DNA of 64,000 nucleotides, taken from assembly GCF_965208925.1 (NCBI RefSeq), contig NZ_OZ242364.1:2542001-2606000 (forward strand), written 5' to 3'. The translations under genes and the position numbers were made by a program. Each line of letters begins with the position of its first letter. The first letter of the stretch is position 1. Below are positions 16,173 to 25,652 of this stretch, in pieces. This DNA is from Poriferisodalis sp965208925 (lineage in GTDB: Bacteria > Actinomycetota > Acidimicrobiia > Acidimicrobiales > Poriferisodalaceae). The notes under the pieces were generated by a model that searched no databases, was not told the origin of the DNA, and saw nothing but the letters and a program-made list of their open reading frames with translations.

Positions 16173-16583
16173 TCAGGCGGGATTGTCGATGAACTCCACC
16201 CAGTTGCCGTCGGGATCCTCGACCATTCCGACCACCACGCCAGGTCGGGCTTCCAGCCGTCGCCAGATGATGTTGGCCCCGGCGTCCTCGCAGGCGGTCA
16301 TGACCTCTTCGAAGTTGCCGACGTTGAACGTGAAGTAACGCAGCCCGGTGGCACCGGTGATGCCGCCCCCCGCTCCGGCGGGCACGTCAGCGACGGGCAC
16401 CACCAGCTTGAGCAGGCTCTTGTTCGCCCACAGCCGGTGCATCTGGGCGATGCCGACCTGCTCCATGTTCAGCGTCGCTTCGAACTCCAGCCCGAGCACG
16501 TCCCGGTAGAACGCCAGCATCTCGTCGCCGTTGTCGGTGACGATGCCCAGGTCGAAGCCTTCCTTGGTGGGTTGCAGTGCCAC
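16173..16583 (-). CDS. VOC (glyoxalase/dioxygenase-like) family protein
   Basis: A 136-residue vicinal-oxygen-chelate protein with two beta-alpha-beta-beta-beta repeats: FDLGIVTDNGDEMLAFYRDVLGL opens the first and GLRYFTFNVGNFEEVMTACEDAG the second. The end DPDGNWVEFIDNPA is the usual VOC terminus supplying a metal-ligand Glu. GTG 16583 is chosen as start because it has an AAGGAAAG-type ribosome site a few bases upstream and homology begins at residue 8. The specific reaction (lyase, isomerase, dioxygenase or resistance) cannot be told. It lies between DUF169 and rhodanese genes on the same strand. Confidence 0.85.
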   Translation of the reverse strand: MALQPTKEGFDLGIVTDNGDEMLAFYRDVLGLEFEATLNMEQVGIAQMHRLWANKSLLKLVVPVADVPAGAGGGITGATGLRYFTFNVGNFEEVMTACEDAGANIIWRRLEARPGVVVGMVEDPDGNWVEFIDNPA

Positions 16584-16650
16584 GTTGATCTCTTTCCTTG
16601 TCTCGGTCGGTGAGTCCGGGTTGAAGCTTGCCGTGTTTGGCAGGGCGCGA

Positions 16651-17466
16651 TCAGTCGTAGCTGACGCCCAAGCCGGCCCGCGCATCGGTCTGGATGCCGT
16701 ACGGCGGGATGGGGTAGCGCAGGCCGTTGCGTGACAGCGCTTCCATGCCCTCGACTGCGACGACAAGATCATCGGGGGTCAGCGCGATCAGCAGCTCGTC
16801 TTCCATCACGCCGCCGTAGCGCCGTTCGGCAAAGCACGGGATGGACACGCTCGGCTCGCCGGTGCGCAGCGCCCGGCCCCAGGAGTCAGCGCACGCCGAC
16901 TCGCCCACGCAGCCCCACTCCATCTTCTTGTAGCCGCGCCACTGCAGGCCGTTGATGAGGATGATCATCTGCGCCGGGGTGGCGTAGATCAGGCACACGT
17001 CGGGCGGGTTGAGGCGCTTGGCCGACAGCGGTGACACCACCATGGCCTCATAGGACCCATACGGCACGAAGTCCATGGCGTGCTGGTGCGCCGAGGCGTC
17101 CTCGAGCGTCTCGTACCACACACCTGCCATCCGATCGCCGGAGAGCCACTCGTCGTCCTGGGGATGCAGGCCGATGACGGCGCCGCACTGCGCTCCCACG
17201 AGATCGTCCATGGTGAAGCCCACCGTCCAGTTCAGCCGGCATGCCATGCCCACGAGCTGATCGGTGGTGTGAATGTCTCTCGGGCGGCGGACTCGCGGCA
17301 CCTCGTTCATTGCCGCCTCGGACTCGAAGAGCTTCATCCCGATCGGGGTGGTGCGGATCCGCAACACTGCATTCAGGCGCGCCAGCAGCTCGTCCCAGTC
17401 GATGGACGCTGTGCGCACGTGCGCTGCAGTCTCGGTGGTTGCCTCGGCTGTCTCGGTTTGCGTCAC
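16651..17466 (-). CDS. DUF169 family protein
   Basis: A 271-residue protein matching the DUF169 pattern: RTTPIGMKLFESE near the N-terminus, GMACRLNWTVGFTMDDLVGAQCG, LSAKRLNPPDVCLIYATPAQMI, the cysteine pair in WGCVGESACADS, and SIPCFAERRYGGVMEDE with TPDD near the end. Several conserved cysteines suggest metal or cluster binding or thiol chemistry. No biochemical function is established for the family as far as I know. GTG 17466 gives MTQTETAEATT. A longer form from GTG 17523 is possible but has no homology support. It heads the minus-strand run with VOC and rhodanese and is divergent from an enoyl-CoA hydratase. Confidence 0.85.
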   Translation of the reverse strand: MTQTETAEATTETAAHVRTASIDWDELLARLNAVLRIRTTPIGMKLFESEAAMNEVPRVRRPRDIHTTDQLVGMACRLNWTVGFTMDDLVGAQCGAVIGLHPQDDEWLSGDRMAGVWYETLEDASAHQHAMDFVPYGSYEAMVVSPLSAKRLNPPDVCLIYATPAQMIILINGLQWRGYKKMEWGCVGESACADSWGRALRTGEPSVSIPCFAERRYGGVMEDELLIALTPDDLVVAVEGMEALSRNGLRYPIPPYGIQTDARAGLGVSYD

Positions 17467-17686
17467 GGCTGCCCCCGTTCTTCCCGCTCTTGTTCGCTTT
17501 CGCTCACGGGCCGCTCGGGCCACGGCTGCGCCATCCGGCTCAGCCTCGTGCGCACGGCCGCCCTGTCGTTCGCGGAATCGCGGACAGCTGCGTTCGAGAG
17601 GTCACGCTAGTTCGGCGACCACTAGCGTGAGCCGCCGAGCAAGCGCAGGCTGAGCTACCGAAGACAAGGTGACAGGAGACGGGTCG

Positions 17687-18469
17687 ATGGCAGACGGACT
17701 GAGAGTCGAGCGGGACGGGCGTGTCGGCCTGGTGATCATGGATCGCCCGCCCCACAACTTCTTGAGCTACCGCCAGGTCCACGACATCGCAGACGCAATG
17801 GTGGAGCTGGAAGACGACATGAGCATCGGCTGTGCTGTGCTGGCCGCCGAAGGCCGTTCGTTCTGCGCGGGCGCTGACCTGGGCGGCGAGGGCGTCGGCG
17901 GCGGTGCCGAGGAGAAGGTCGGCGGCAGCGCGACCCTGCAGCTCTACCAGGGCTCGGGTCGGCTGTTCGATGTGACTTTGCCGATTGTCGGGGCGATTCA
18001 CGGCCCGGCCATCGGCGGGGGTCTGGGTCTCGCCATGGTGCCCGACATCCGCATCACCTGTCCGGAGGCCCGGTTCTGCGCCAACTTCGCTTCCCTGGGC
18101 ATCCATCAGGGTTTCGGCATGAGCGCCACGATGCCGCTGCTGCTGGGGCCCGAACGTGCAGCGAAGGTGCTGCTGGGTGCCAAGCGCTACAAGGGCGACG
18201 AGGCTGTCGAGCTGGGTCTGGCAGACGAATGCGTGCCGGCCGATCAGGTGCGAGAGCGCGCCATCGAGGTGGCCAGCGAGATCGCAGCCAATGCGCCGCT
18301 GGCCGTGCGGGCCATCAAGGCCACGCTGCGGCTGGGCCTCGGCGACAAGGTGCGCGAGATCACCCAGCGCGAGGCCGCAGAGCAATTGCGCCTGTCGGGC
18401 ACCGAGGACGCCCGCGAAGGCATGAAGGCCGTGTCGGAACGCCGCGCGGGGAACTTCGTCGGGCGATAG
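17687..18469 (+). CDS. Enoyl-CoA hydratase/isomerase family protein
   Basis: A 260-residue crotonase-fold protein. The oxyanion-hole segments are GRSFCAGADLGGEG and VGAIHGPAIGGGLGLAMV; the region NFASLGIHQGFGMSATMPLLLG follows, then the C-terminal trimerisation helices. A glycine-rich insertion (GGEGVGGGAEEKVGGS) sits after the first oxyanion motif. Members hydrate 2-enoyl-CoA or isomerise or hydrolyse related thioesters; in the usual hydratase the two catalytic Glu lie near the second motif and at PE(L/I)GL, and the latter is here SLGIH, so activity may differ. ATG 17687 has AGGAG eight bases upstream, preferred over GTG 17669. Confidence 0.88.
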   Translation: MADGLRVERDGRVGLVIMDRPPHNFLSYRQVHDIADAMVELEDDMSIGCAVLAAEGRSFCAGADLGGEGVGGGAEEKVGGSATLQLYQGSGRLFDVTLPIVGAIHGPAIGGGLGLAMVPDIRITCPEARFCANFASLGIHQGFGMSATMPLLLGPERAAKVLLGAKRYKGDEAVELGLADECVPADQVRERAIEVASEIAANAPLAVRAIKATLRLGLGDKVREITQREAAEQLRLSGTEDAREGMKAVSERRAGNFVGR

Positions 18470-18572
18470 CTCGAGCATCCGACACGTCGGGCGTTGACCC
18501 GAGCATCAGACTCCTCGGCCGCTAATCCTCGCAACCGCTCTGCGCGTCCCTGCGGGGGCGGGCTGGCGCGAC

Positions 18573-19508
18573 ATGATGGACGTGATGAACCCAATGCGAG
18601 TCGCTATCACGGGCATTCGGGGACTGATCGGAGGAGCGCTGGCCGCGAGCTTGCGTGCCGATGGCCACGAGGTCGTCGGCATCTCCCGGCGGCCCGATCC
18701 GGTCGGTGCGCCAGCCGCTGCCGATGACACGGCCGAGCGGACGCTGGCATGGGACGTGGCCGCCGGGACCATCGACGCATCTGCGCTGGAGGGCCTCGAC
18801 GCCATCGTTCACCTGGCGGGCGAGAGCATCGGCGGGCGGTGGTCCGACAGGCGCAAGACGGCCATCATGTCCAGCCGCGTCGAATCCACCAGGCTGCTCG
18901 CAGGGGTCATCCGCGAGCTCGATGCCAAGCCGTCGGTGTTCGTCTGCGGTTCGGCCATCGGCTTCTACGGCGACCGGGGCGACGAGGAGCTGACCGAGCG
19001 ATCACTGCCCGGCGAGGGCTTCCTGGCCGACGTGTGCATGCGCTGGGAGCGCGCAGCGGTGCCGATCCCGGACGCCGGGGTGCGGCTCGTGCGCATTCGC
19101 ACCGGTCTCGTCGTGGGCCCAGGGGCCGAGGCCATCGAGCGGATGGCAAGGATCACGCGGCTCGGCGCTGGCGGTCCGCTGGGAGGTGGCCGGCAGTGGT
19201 GGAGCTGGATCAGCCTGGACGACGAAGTGCGGGCAATCCGGCATCTCATCGACAGCGATGCGAGCGGGGCGTTCAACCTGACGGCTCCCAACCCCGTCCG
19301 GCAGCGTGATTTCCAGCGGGCACTGAGCGCGGCGCTACGACGCCCGTCGTTCATGTCGGCGCCCCGGTTAGCGATCCGTGCGGCGCTCGGCGAGATGGGC
19401 CAAGCGCTGCTGCTCGACTCGACCCGCGTGCTTCCCGATGCCCTCACTGACGACGGCTTCAGCTTCGGGCATCCCGATCTCGCAGACGCGCTCGCCGACG
19501 CGATCTGA
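18573..19508 (+). CDS. TIGR01777 family NAD(P)-binding epimerase-like protein
   Basis: A 311-residue extended short-chain dehydrogenase of the TIGR01777 (YfcH/SulA-like) family. Visible: Rossmann motif VAITGIRGLIGGALAASL, IVHLAGESIGGRWSDRRK, the SRVESTRLL helix, FVCGSAIGFYGDRGDEELTE with the active-site Tyr, and VRLVRIRTGLVVGPG. The C-terminal part holds the family's FNLTAPNPVRQRDF and RVLPDALTDDGFSFGHPDL. The family is widespread and often linked to cell division, but its reaction is not known. ATG 18573 has a second in-frame ATG at 18585 and another shortly after; any could start it. Confidence 0.9.
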   Translation: MMDVMNPMRVAITGIRGLIGGALAASLRADGHEVVGISRRPDPVGAPAAADDTAERTLAWDVAAGTIDASALEGLDAIVHLAGESIGGRWSDRRKTAIMSSRVESTRLLAGVIRELDAKPSVFVCGSAIGFYGDRGDEELTERSLPGEGFLADVCMRWERAAVPIPDAGVRLVRIRTGLVVGPGAEAIERMARITRLGAGGPLGGGRQWWSWISLDDEVRAIRHLIDSDASGAFNLTAPNPVRQRDFQRALSAALRRPSFMSAPRLAIRAALGEMGQALLLDSTRVLPDALTDDGFSFGHPDLADALADAI

Positions 19509-19619
19509 CTTGGCGCTGCGACCGTCGGCGCGAATTGACGGAGTGATTGGTCAGTTCGTCATAGGGCTGAACACGCAGACCACAGCGTCGAGCAGGGCGG
19601 TTTCGTAGGAATGTGACGC

Positions 19620-20006
19620 CTAGCAGACGCGGCCGAACGTGGAGGAGAGTTCGTAGCACCACTGCTGGATTTCGTCCCACGATGACAAGATTTCGTCTAC
19701 TTCGTCGCTGAGTGCGTCGAGCTCCTCGACTGTCTTGTGGGGTGCGCACGCGTCGAGCATGTCGTCGGCTTCGTCTTCGAAGTCGCGGAGCACCCGTTCG
19801 AGGTCGCGGTAGTGGTCCTGGGCTTTGGGAAGTTCCATGCTGAAGACGGCTTCGCTCATTCCGGTCGCCGCTTCGATGGCAGTGTCGATGGACCTTGCTG
19901 TCGCTGCTTCGAGAGCTCGGCAGTCTTCAGCGGTGGCGGCGTCAGCGCAGCCAGTCACGACTGTCAGGACGAGGGCAAGCGCCGCCACAGTTCTGAGGCA
20001 GGCCAT
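19620..20006 (-). CDS. Small putative lipoprotein
   Basis: A 128-residue product with a signal peptide and lipobox (ALALVLTVVTGC, Cys20), so probably lipid-anchored outside the membrane. The mature part is acidic and predicted helical (DHYRDLERVLRDFEDEADDMLDAC; EELDALSDEVDEIL) and contains several Cys: one near the lipobox, one mid-chain, and WCYELS with a terminal VC. These could form disulfides. No family recognised. Confidence 0.75.
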   Translation of the reverse strand: MACLRTVAALALVLTVVTGCADAATAEDCRALEAATARSIDTAIEAATGMSEAVFSMELPKAQDHYRDLERVLRDFEDEADDMLDACAPHKTVEELDALSDEVDEILSSWDEIQQWCYELSSTFGRVC

Positions 20007-20151
20007 GCGGGGAGATTAGGTCCTGTGTGCAAACAGTGCATTGTCAGCTCAAATGAGAGGATTCGCATACATCTACTGCGACTACGACGTCGGCAACACT
20101 GTTCGCGCGGTACCGACCACGCGTGATGCTCAGGCTTCTAGCGTGGCTGCC

Positions 20152-22443
20152 ATGACCCAAGGCAGTGACCGGGGTGGCGAAACCGTCAGCTCGCTAGGAG
20201 CGACCGTCCGTCGGGATCGGTGGGGGATCGCCCACATCGAGGCCCCGACGACAGCGGCAGCGTTCGCGGCTCAGGGCTGGGTGGCGGCCGACGACCGGAT
20301 CTGGCAGATGGAGTGGGATCGTCGCCGGGCTCTCGGACGTTGGGCCGAAGTCGTCGGCATGGCTGGCGCCCGTGAGGACGCTTTCTTCCGCCGGTTGGGG
20401 GTCGCCGCGATCTCCCGAGCCGACTACGCAGCGCTCAACGGGCACACCCAGGCGATGTGCGAGGCCTACACGCAAGGCGTGAACCGGTGGCTGGCGGATC
20501 ACGGCGATGGCCTGCCCGCCGAGTTCGAGCATCATCCAGCACCGCCGGAGCCTTGGGAGCCGTGGCACTGCGTGGCGGTGTACAAGCTGCGGCATATCTT
20601 CATGGGAACCCTCACCCGCAAGCTGTGGCGGGGGCGGATCATGGCTCAAGCCGGCTCCGAAGCTGTGATGGCCACGGTTGGGGACATCGAGGCTGATGCG
20701 GCGATGGTGCCCGGCGACGGACCCCGTCCCGATTTGCTGGCCGATGCAGCGAGCGTGCTTGATGCGTGCGCGGCTGACATGGCGGCATTGGCCGCGGCGA
20801 TGGACTCCGACGGGGCGTCGAATTCATGGGCGCTCAGCGGTGACCGCACTGCCAGCGGCAAGCCCCTGCTGGCGGGCGACCCGCACCGGGGCATCGAGTT
20901 CCCGAACGTGTACCACCAGTGCCACCTGCGCTGCGACGAGTTCGATGCGATCGGCATGGGCTTCCCGGGTGTTCCCGGTTTCCCGCACTTCGGCCACAAC
21001 GCCGAGGTGGCCTGGGGCATCACCCACGGCATGTGCGACGACACCGACGTGTTTGTGGAGCGCTTCGACGAAGACGCTGGCTCGTGGCGGCTGGGTGAGG
21101 GCATGCCCGTTGACTGGTGCACGGAGACACTCGAGATCCGTGGCGAGGGCACCGTCGAGGTGCTCTGCGGCGCCACGCCGAGGGGCCCAGTGGTACTCGG
21201 CGACCCTGCCGACGGCGTCGCGCTTTCGATGCAGTGGACCGGCATGTATGGCGCCGACACAACGCTGGATGCCCTCTGGCCGATGCTGGTTGCGGGCTCG
21301 ACGGCTGAGCTGATCGAGGCAGTCCGACCGTGGGTGCTGCCGGTGAACAACCTGCTGGGCGCCGACCGGGCAGGTTCGATCGCCTTCAAGATCCGCGGGC
21401 GCGTCATCGAGCGCTCTGCGGCCAGCCGCTGGACACCTGTGCCCGGAACCGACGAATTCGCTTGGGACGGACTCGAGCCGGTGCCGTTCGAGGACCTTCC
21501 TGAATGGGCCGATCCCGAGCGTGGCTTCCTGGTGACGGCCAACAACCGCACCGCCGACGGTGGCCCGTACATCTCGCTGGACTTCGCCGGCCCGAGCCGA
21601 CACGACCGCATCTGCGAGCTGGTGATGCCGATGACAGATGCCGCCGTCGCCGACATGAGCGCGGTCCACGGTGACGTCACCTCGCTGGTGGCCCCGAAGG
21701 TGCTCGGCCTGATCACCGAGTACGCCGTGGAGTGCGGCCATGAGCTGTCCCATGGGTTGCTGGACATGCTGGCCGAGTGGGATCAGCGCATGACTGCCGA
21801 TTCGGCTCCGGCAACCATCTACGCGGTCGTCAAGCGCCGGCTCGTCGAGGCGATCGTCGAGCGGCTCGGCATCGCCGGCGCGGAGCTTGGCGCTGCCGGA
21901 TGGCCTCCCGCTGCGGAGGCCAGCCGCATGGCGGCGGCTGCGGCTACACGCATGCTCTGCGAGCGCAATCTCGACGTGGTGCCGGGGCTGGACAACCCCA
22001 TCGGGCGCCGTATGGCGGCCAGCGCGTGCGTGGACGAGACGGCAGCAGAGCTGTCGCAGCGACTCGGCGACGACCCGACTAAATGGACCTGGGGACGGGT
22101 GCATCGCATGGCATCGCCGCATCCGCTGGCCTCGGCGCTCTCCGCGGCACGGGACTTGCATCCGCCGATCGACGGCTGCGCCGGCGACGGTGACACCGTT
22201 CGCCAAGGCGGCACCGCGCCCGAGACTGGCGAGCGAGCCATTCACGGCTCCGTAGCCCGGTACGCATTCGATCTCGGCGACTGGGACAGCTCCGGTTGGG
22301 TGGTCCCCCATGGTGTGTCGGGCGTACGCGGCAGCGGCCACGACCTCGACCAGCGGCAGGCCTGGCTGGACTGCGAGCTCGTCCCGATGGCCTACAGCTC
22401 AGACGCAGTGGCCGAAGTCACGGCCCATGAGCACGAGATCTAG
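20152..22443 (+). CDS. Penicillin acylase family protein (Ntn hydrolase)
   Basis: A 763-residue member of the penicillin/acyl-homoserine-lactone acylase family. The alpha region starts VRRDRWGIAHIEAPT and AAFAAQGWVAADDRIWQMEW. The autocatalytic cleavage site and N-terminal nucleophile is Ser223 in GASNSWALSGDRTASGKPLLAGDPH, with the oxyanion residues expected in the beta chain. FPGVPGFPHFGHNAEVAWGITHG and NNLLGADRAG are further family motifs. These enzymes are made as one chain, split into alpha and beta, and hydrolyse amide bonds of acyl side chains. No clear signal peptide follows ATG 20152, so it may be cytosolic. The substrate could be an acyl amine, N-acyl amino acid or AHL. Confidence 0.92.
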   Translation: MTQGSDRGGETVSSLGATVRRDRWGIAHIEAPTTAAAFAAQGWVAADDRIWQMEWDRRRALGRWAEVVGMAGAREDAFFRRLGVAAISRADYAALNGHTQAMCEAYTQGVNRWLADHGDGLPAEFEHHPAPPEPWEPWHCVAVYKLRHIFMGTLTRKLWRGRIMAQAGSEAVMATVGDIEADAAMVPGDGPRPDLLADAASVLDACAADMAALAAAMDSDGASNSWALSGDRTASGKPLLAGDPHRGIEFPNVYHQCHLRCDEFDAIGMGFPGVPGFPHFGHNAEVAWGITHGMCDDTDVFVERFDEDAGSWRLGEGMPVDWCTETLEIRGEGTVEVLCGATPRGPVVLGDPADGVALSMQWTGMYGADTTLDALWPMLVAGSTAELIEAVRPWVLPVNNLLGADRAGSIAFKIRGRVIERSAASRWTPVPGTDEFAWDGLEPVPFEDLPEWADPERGFLVTANNRTADGGPYISLDFAGPSRHDRICELVMPMTDAAVADMSAVHGDVTSLVAPKVLGLITEYAVECGHELSHGLLDMLAEWDQRMTADSAPATIYAVVKRRLVEAIVERLGIAGAELGAAGWPPAAEASRMAAAAATRMLCERNLDVVPGLDNPIGRRMAASACVDETAAELSQRLGDDPTKWTWGRVHRMASPHPLASALSAARDLHPPIDGCAGDGDTVRQGGTAPETGERAIHGSVARYAFDLGDWDSSGWVVPHGVSGVRGSGHDLDQRQAWLDCELVPMAYSSDAVAEVTAHEHEI

Positions 22444-22491
22444 ACCGGCGTTGCAGCACGGCCTCTTTGCCCGCTCCAATCCCGGGTCAGC

Positions 22492-23457
22492 GTGAGCGCG
22501 GACGCAGCCGCCGTTCCGTTCGTCCGGAGGCACGAGCTGTCGCCCGAGGCTGCTGCCTACCGGGCCCGGCGTAAGCCGTCGGTGCCGATCGAGATGCCCG
22601 ATCTTTGCGACCATGCGGCGGTCGCGCGTTGGCGTGCGGCGACCAACGCGCTGTGGGGCGAAGACGACGATCCGCAGATTCCGCACCGACGGGAGGAAAT
22701 CGGAGGCGTGTCGTGCCTCGTCGCTGGCCCACCGCCGGATTCCGGCGCCCCGGTCGTGCTGTATGCGCACGGTGGCGGCTACGTGCTGGGCAGCGCAGCG
22801 GTGGCGACCCCGATCACCGCTCGTCTGGGCCGGACCTTGCGGGTGGTCTCAGTTGACTACCGCCAACCGCCGGAGCACCCGTTCCCGGCCGCCCTCGACG
22901 ACATTTTGGCTGTGTATCAGGTGCTGGCTGCTGAGCGTGGGCCGGCAGTTCCTGCCGCTGGTGATATGCCAGCCGCGCCTGCTGCAGACGGTGTGCCGGT
23001 GGCGCTCGCCGGCGATTCATCCGGTGGAGCGCTCGCGCTCAGCGCTGCGGTGGTGGCCACCGCTCGAGGCGCTCGGCCGGCAGCGGTCGCGCTGTTCAGC
23101 CCCTTGCTCGACCACGCTGCCGTACCCGGCAGCCCGCTCGTCGACGGCGAGGGACGACGCCTCATCGATCACTACGTCGGCGGTGCCGATCCAGATGACC
23201 CTCGCCTGTCGCCGCTACGCGCCGATCTCAGCGGGTTGCCTGGGGTGCTCGTGCAAGCAGGGGCCGATGAGCCCCTCGCGTCTCAGGCCGTCGAACTGCA
23301 GGCTCGCGCGACCGCCGTGGGCACCAACATCACGCTCGAATTGTGGGAGCACCTGTGGCACACATGGCACTACCACCACCTGCCAGAGGCCGACCAGGCC
23401 CTCACTGAGGCGGCTGCCTTCCTGGCAGCACTCCTCAGCCAGCCAAGTGGGCCGTGA
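22492..23457 (+). CDS. Alpha/beta hydrolase, hormone-sensitive-lipase type
   Basis: A 321-residue esterase/lipase of the HSL (family IV) group: oxyanion motif YAHGGGYVLGS, nucleophile VALAGDSSGGAL, acid Asp in QAGADEPLAS and His in LWHTWHYHHL. SVDYRQPPEHPFPAALDD is the typical HSL segment. GTG 22492 starts 48 bases after the penicillin acylase stop, so co-transcription is plausible. Its last 23 bases overlap the tail of the convergent hydrolase gene. Likely cleaves short-chain carboxyl esters. Confidence 0.9.
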   Translation: MSADAAAVPFVRRHELSPEAAAYRARRKPSVPIEMPDLCDHAAVARWRAATNALWGEDDDPQIPHRREEIGGVSCLVAGPPPDSGAPVVLYAHGGGYVLGSAAVATPITARLGRTLRVVSVDYRQPPEHPFPAALDDILAVYQVLAAERGPAVPAAGDMPAAPAADGVPVALAGDSSGGALALSAAVVATARGARPAAVALFSPLLDHAAVPGSPLVDGEGRRLIDHYVGGADPDDPRLSPLRADLSGLPGVLVQAGADEPLASQAVELQARATAVGTNITLELWEHLWHTWHYHHLPEADQALTEAAAFLAALLSQPSGP

Positions 23458-24295
23458 CCGCCGCCACTACGGCCGCGGGCTGCTCATAGGGGAGCATGTG
23501 CCCGGCCCCGTCGACGAGCTCGACCGCCGCTTCGGGCAGCGCCGCCTGCCACGCGTCGGCGTACGCAGGCGGGATCAGCCGGTCCTGACGGCCCCACACC
23601 AGCAGAGTCGGCACCGTCACCCGGTATGCCCGCTCCGAGAAGCGTCGGTTCGGGATCGGGAACAGGATCTTGCCGGCCATGCCCTGCTGGCGGGCTCTGG
23701 CCACCATGAAGCGCGTCAGCGTGGCGTTGTCTGAGAAGTCGGCACCGCCCGTCAGCACTTCCTCGCCCACATTCGGGTCGGCGAAGAGCACCTCGGCGAG
23801 CTGGTAGGGGAGCATGGCGAAGATGTCGGGAATCGGGTGATCGCCCAGCCACATCCCCGCGGGGCACAGCAGAGCCATGCGATCCACCGACTGCGGTGCC
23901 AGCGCCGCCATATCGGCGGCGATCATGCCGCCCATCGAGTGGCCCATCAGGTGCAGTTCGCCGGCTCCCGGGCCTGAAAGCAGGCCCATCTCGGTGGCCA
24001 CGTCCCAGCCGTGCAGGGCGAAGTCCTGCATGTCGGACAGGCGGTCCTCGTCGCCGTGCTCGCTCCATGCGGGCCACACCGGCGCAACCACTCGCAGCCC
24101 AGCCGCGACCAAACCGTCGAGCACCGGTTCGCCCGGCAGCCAACCGCCTGCGCCGTGCAGCGCCAACACGGTCGCAGTGCCAGCGACATCAGCGCCGGCT
24201 GGCTCGTAGACGCGCACCGGCGCAGTCACTGATCGCCGGGTCGTGATGAGAACCTCTTCAAAGGTCGGCGCGGGTGCAGTATCGGTTGCGCTCAT
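23435..24295 (-). CDS. Alpha/beta hydrolase
   Basis: A 286-residue alpha/beta hydrolase with ALHGAGGWLPGEP (oxyanion), LHLMGHSMGGMIAADMA (nucleophile Ser), VWGRQDRLIPPAYAD (acid) and VDGAGHMLPYEQP (His). The pattern resembles meta-cleavage and haloalkane-type hydrolases, but the substrate is not determinable. The start overlaps the end of the LLM gene upstream by four bases (ATGA), so the two are translationally coupled. The tail overlaps the end of the opposite-strand HSL-type hydrolase. Confidence 0.9.
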   Translation of the reverse strand: MSATDTAPAPTFEEVLITTRRSVTAPVRVYEPAGADVAGTATVLALHGAGGWLPGEPVLDGLVAAGLRVVAPVWPAWSEHGDEDRLSDMQDFALHGWDVATEMGLLSGPGAGELHLMGHSMGGMIAADMAALAPQSVDRMALLCPAGMWLGDHPIPDIFAMLPYQLAEVLFADPNVGEEVLTGGADFSDNATLTRFMVARARQQGMAGKILFPIPNRRFSERAYRVTVPTLLVWGRQDRLIPPAYADAWQAALPEAAVELVDGAGHMLPYEQPAAVVAAVTAHLAG

Positions 24296-25575
24296 GCCAC
24301 CGGGCCCTTGGGCGCCTCGGGATAGCGGCGAGCGTCAGCCATCGTGTCCTCGGGACGCACCCGGTCGTCCATCGGCTTGCACCACCAGTCGGGGGCGTCG
24401 GCGAACTCGTCGCCCCAGATGCCGCGCAGGCCCGGCATGACCTTCTCGGCGAACAGCTGGCTGGAGTAGCGGGTCTTCCAGTCGGGCATGTTGCCCATGT
24501 GCAGCAGGCAGAACACCGTGCCGACCCGCAGCCGCTTGATCATGTCCTCCATGCGCTCGCGCACGGTGTCGGGCGAGCCGGCGATCACGTAGCCGCCCTC
24601 GACCAGGTCCTTCCAGGTCAGCCGCTTGAACAGCTCCTGGTTCTCCTTGCGGAACTGGTCCAGCTTGCCCGCCTGGATGGTCTTGACGGTCCGGTAGCCG
24701 GGCGGGTCGGCGAAGCCCGGGAACACGTGCAGGCAGCGGTTGAAGAAGTACAGCATGTGCTCGCTGTACAGCTCTTCCGCCTCGGCGTCGGTGGCCGCAG
24801 TGCAGATGATCTGCGCGAAGCCGGCGCGGCCGGGCGACATGGACTTGTCCATCTCGCCGACACGGTTCCAGTAGCCGTCCATCAGCGTCTGGCCGGCCAG
24901 GTACCCGTTGAAGCTGAGGTAGGAGTAGTTGTAGTCATTCTCGAGGCAGAAGTCCCACGTCTCGATGGAACCGCCGCCGGGGATGTAGATGGGCGGATGC
25001 GGCTGCTGGATCGGCTTTGGCCAGCAGTTCACGTAGCGCAGCTGGGTGTACTTGCCGTCGAAGGCGAACACGTCCGGGTTGGTCCACGCCTCCATGATCA
25101 GGTCGTGAGCTTCGTAGTACTTCTCGCGGGTCAGTGCCGGGATCTGCCCGTAGGTGAAGTTGGTGTCCATGGGCGTGCCCACCGGGAACCCGGCAACCAG
25201 CCGGCCGCCGCTGAGGCAGTCGAGCATGGCGAATTCCTCGGCCACCCGGTGTGGCGGGTTGTAGAGCGCGATCGAATTGCCGATCACGCAGATTGCCGCC
25301 TGTGAGGTCCGCCGGGCCAGGCCCGCAGCGATGATGTTGGGGCTCGGCATGATGCCGTAGCCGTTCTGGTGATGCTCGTTGACACCGATGCCGTCGAAGC
25401 CGAGCTCGTCAGCGAATTCGAGCTGGTCCATGTACTCGTGGTAGACGCCGTTGGCGCGCTCGGGGTCGAACAGCGAGCCGTCGATGTCCACCCAAACCGA
25501 CCGGTGCTCGGTCTTGAAGTCGTCGGGCAGGTCGGGCCATGGCATCAGGTTGAACCAGCAGAACTTGACGGTCAT
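24292..25575 (-). CDS. LLM class flavin-dependent oxidoreductase
   Basis: A 427-residue bacterial luciferase-like monooxygenase (F420 or FMN dependent). Recognisable: LEFADELGFDGIGVNEHHQN in the barrel, the SIALYNPPHRVAEEFAMLDCLSGGRL segment, TREKYYEAHDLIMEAW, and the C-terminal AGSPDTVRERMEDMIKRLRVG. Enzymes of this group add oxygen to aliphatic or cyclic substrates or oxidise via F420, which many Actinobacteria make. Its order in the minus-strand cluster (acyl-CoA dehydrogenase, P450, LLM, hydrolase) fits stepwise oxidation of a hydrophobic substrate. It shares a 4-base overlap with the hydrolase downstream. Confidence 0.92.
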   Translation of the reverse strand: MTVKFCWFNLMPWPDLPDDFKTEHRSVWVDIDGSLFDPERANGVYHEYMDQLEFADELGFDGIGVNEHHQNGYGIMPSPNIIAAGLARRTSQAAICVIGNSIALYNPPHRVAEEFAMLDCLSGGRLVAGFPVGTPMDTNFTYGQIPALTREKYYEAHDLIMEAWTNPDVFAFDGKYTQLRYVNCWPKPIQQPHPPIYIPGGGSIETWDFCLENDYNYSYLSFNGYLAGQTLMDGYWNRVGEMDKSMSPGRAGFAQIICTAATDAEAEELYSEHMLYFFNRCLHVFPGFADPPGYRTVKTIQAGKLDQFRKENQELFKRLTWKDLVEGGYVIAGSPDTVRERMEDMIKRLRVGTVFCLLHMGNMPDWKTRYSSQLFAEKVMPGLRGIWGDEFADAPDWWCKPMDDRVRPEDTMADARRYPEAPKGPVA

Positions 25576-25652
25576 GCGGGGGCTCCTTCGAGGATCGAGT
25601 TCGGACGAGACAGTCTCAGACGAAACGGTCGCAGGCGAGCCAACAGTCTGGG

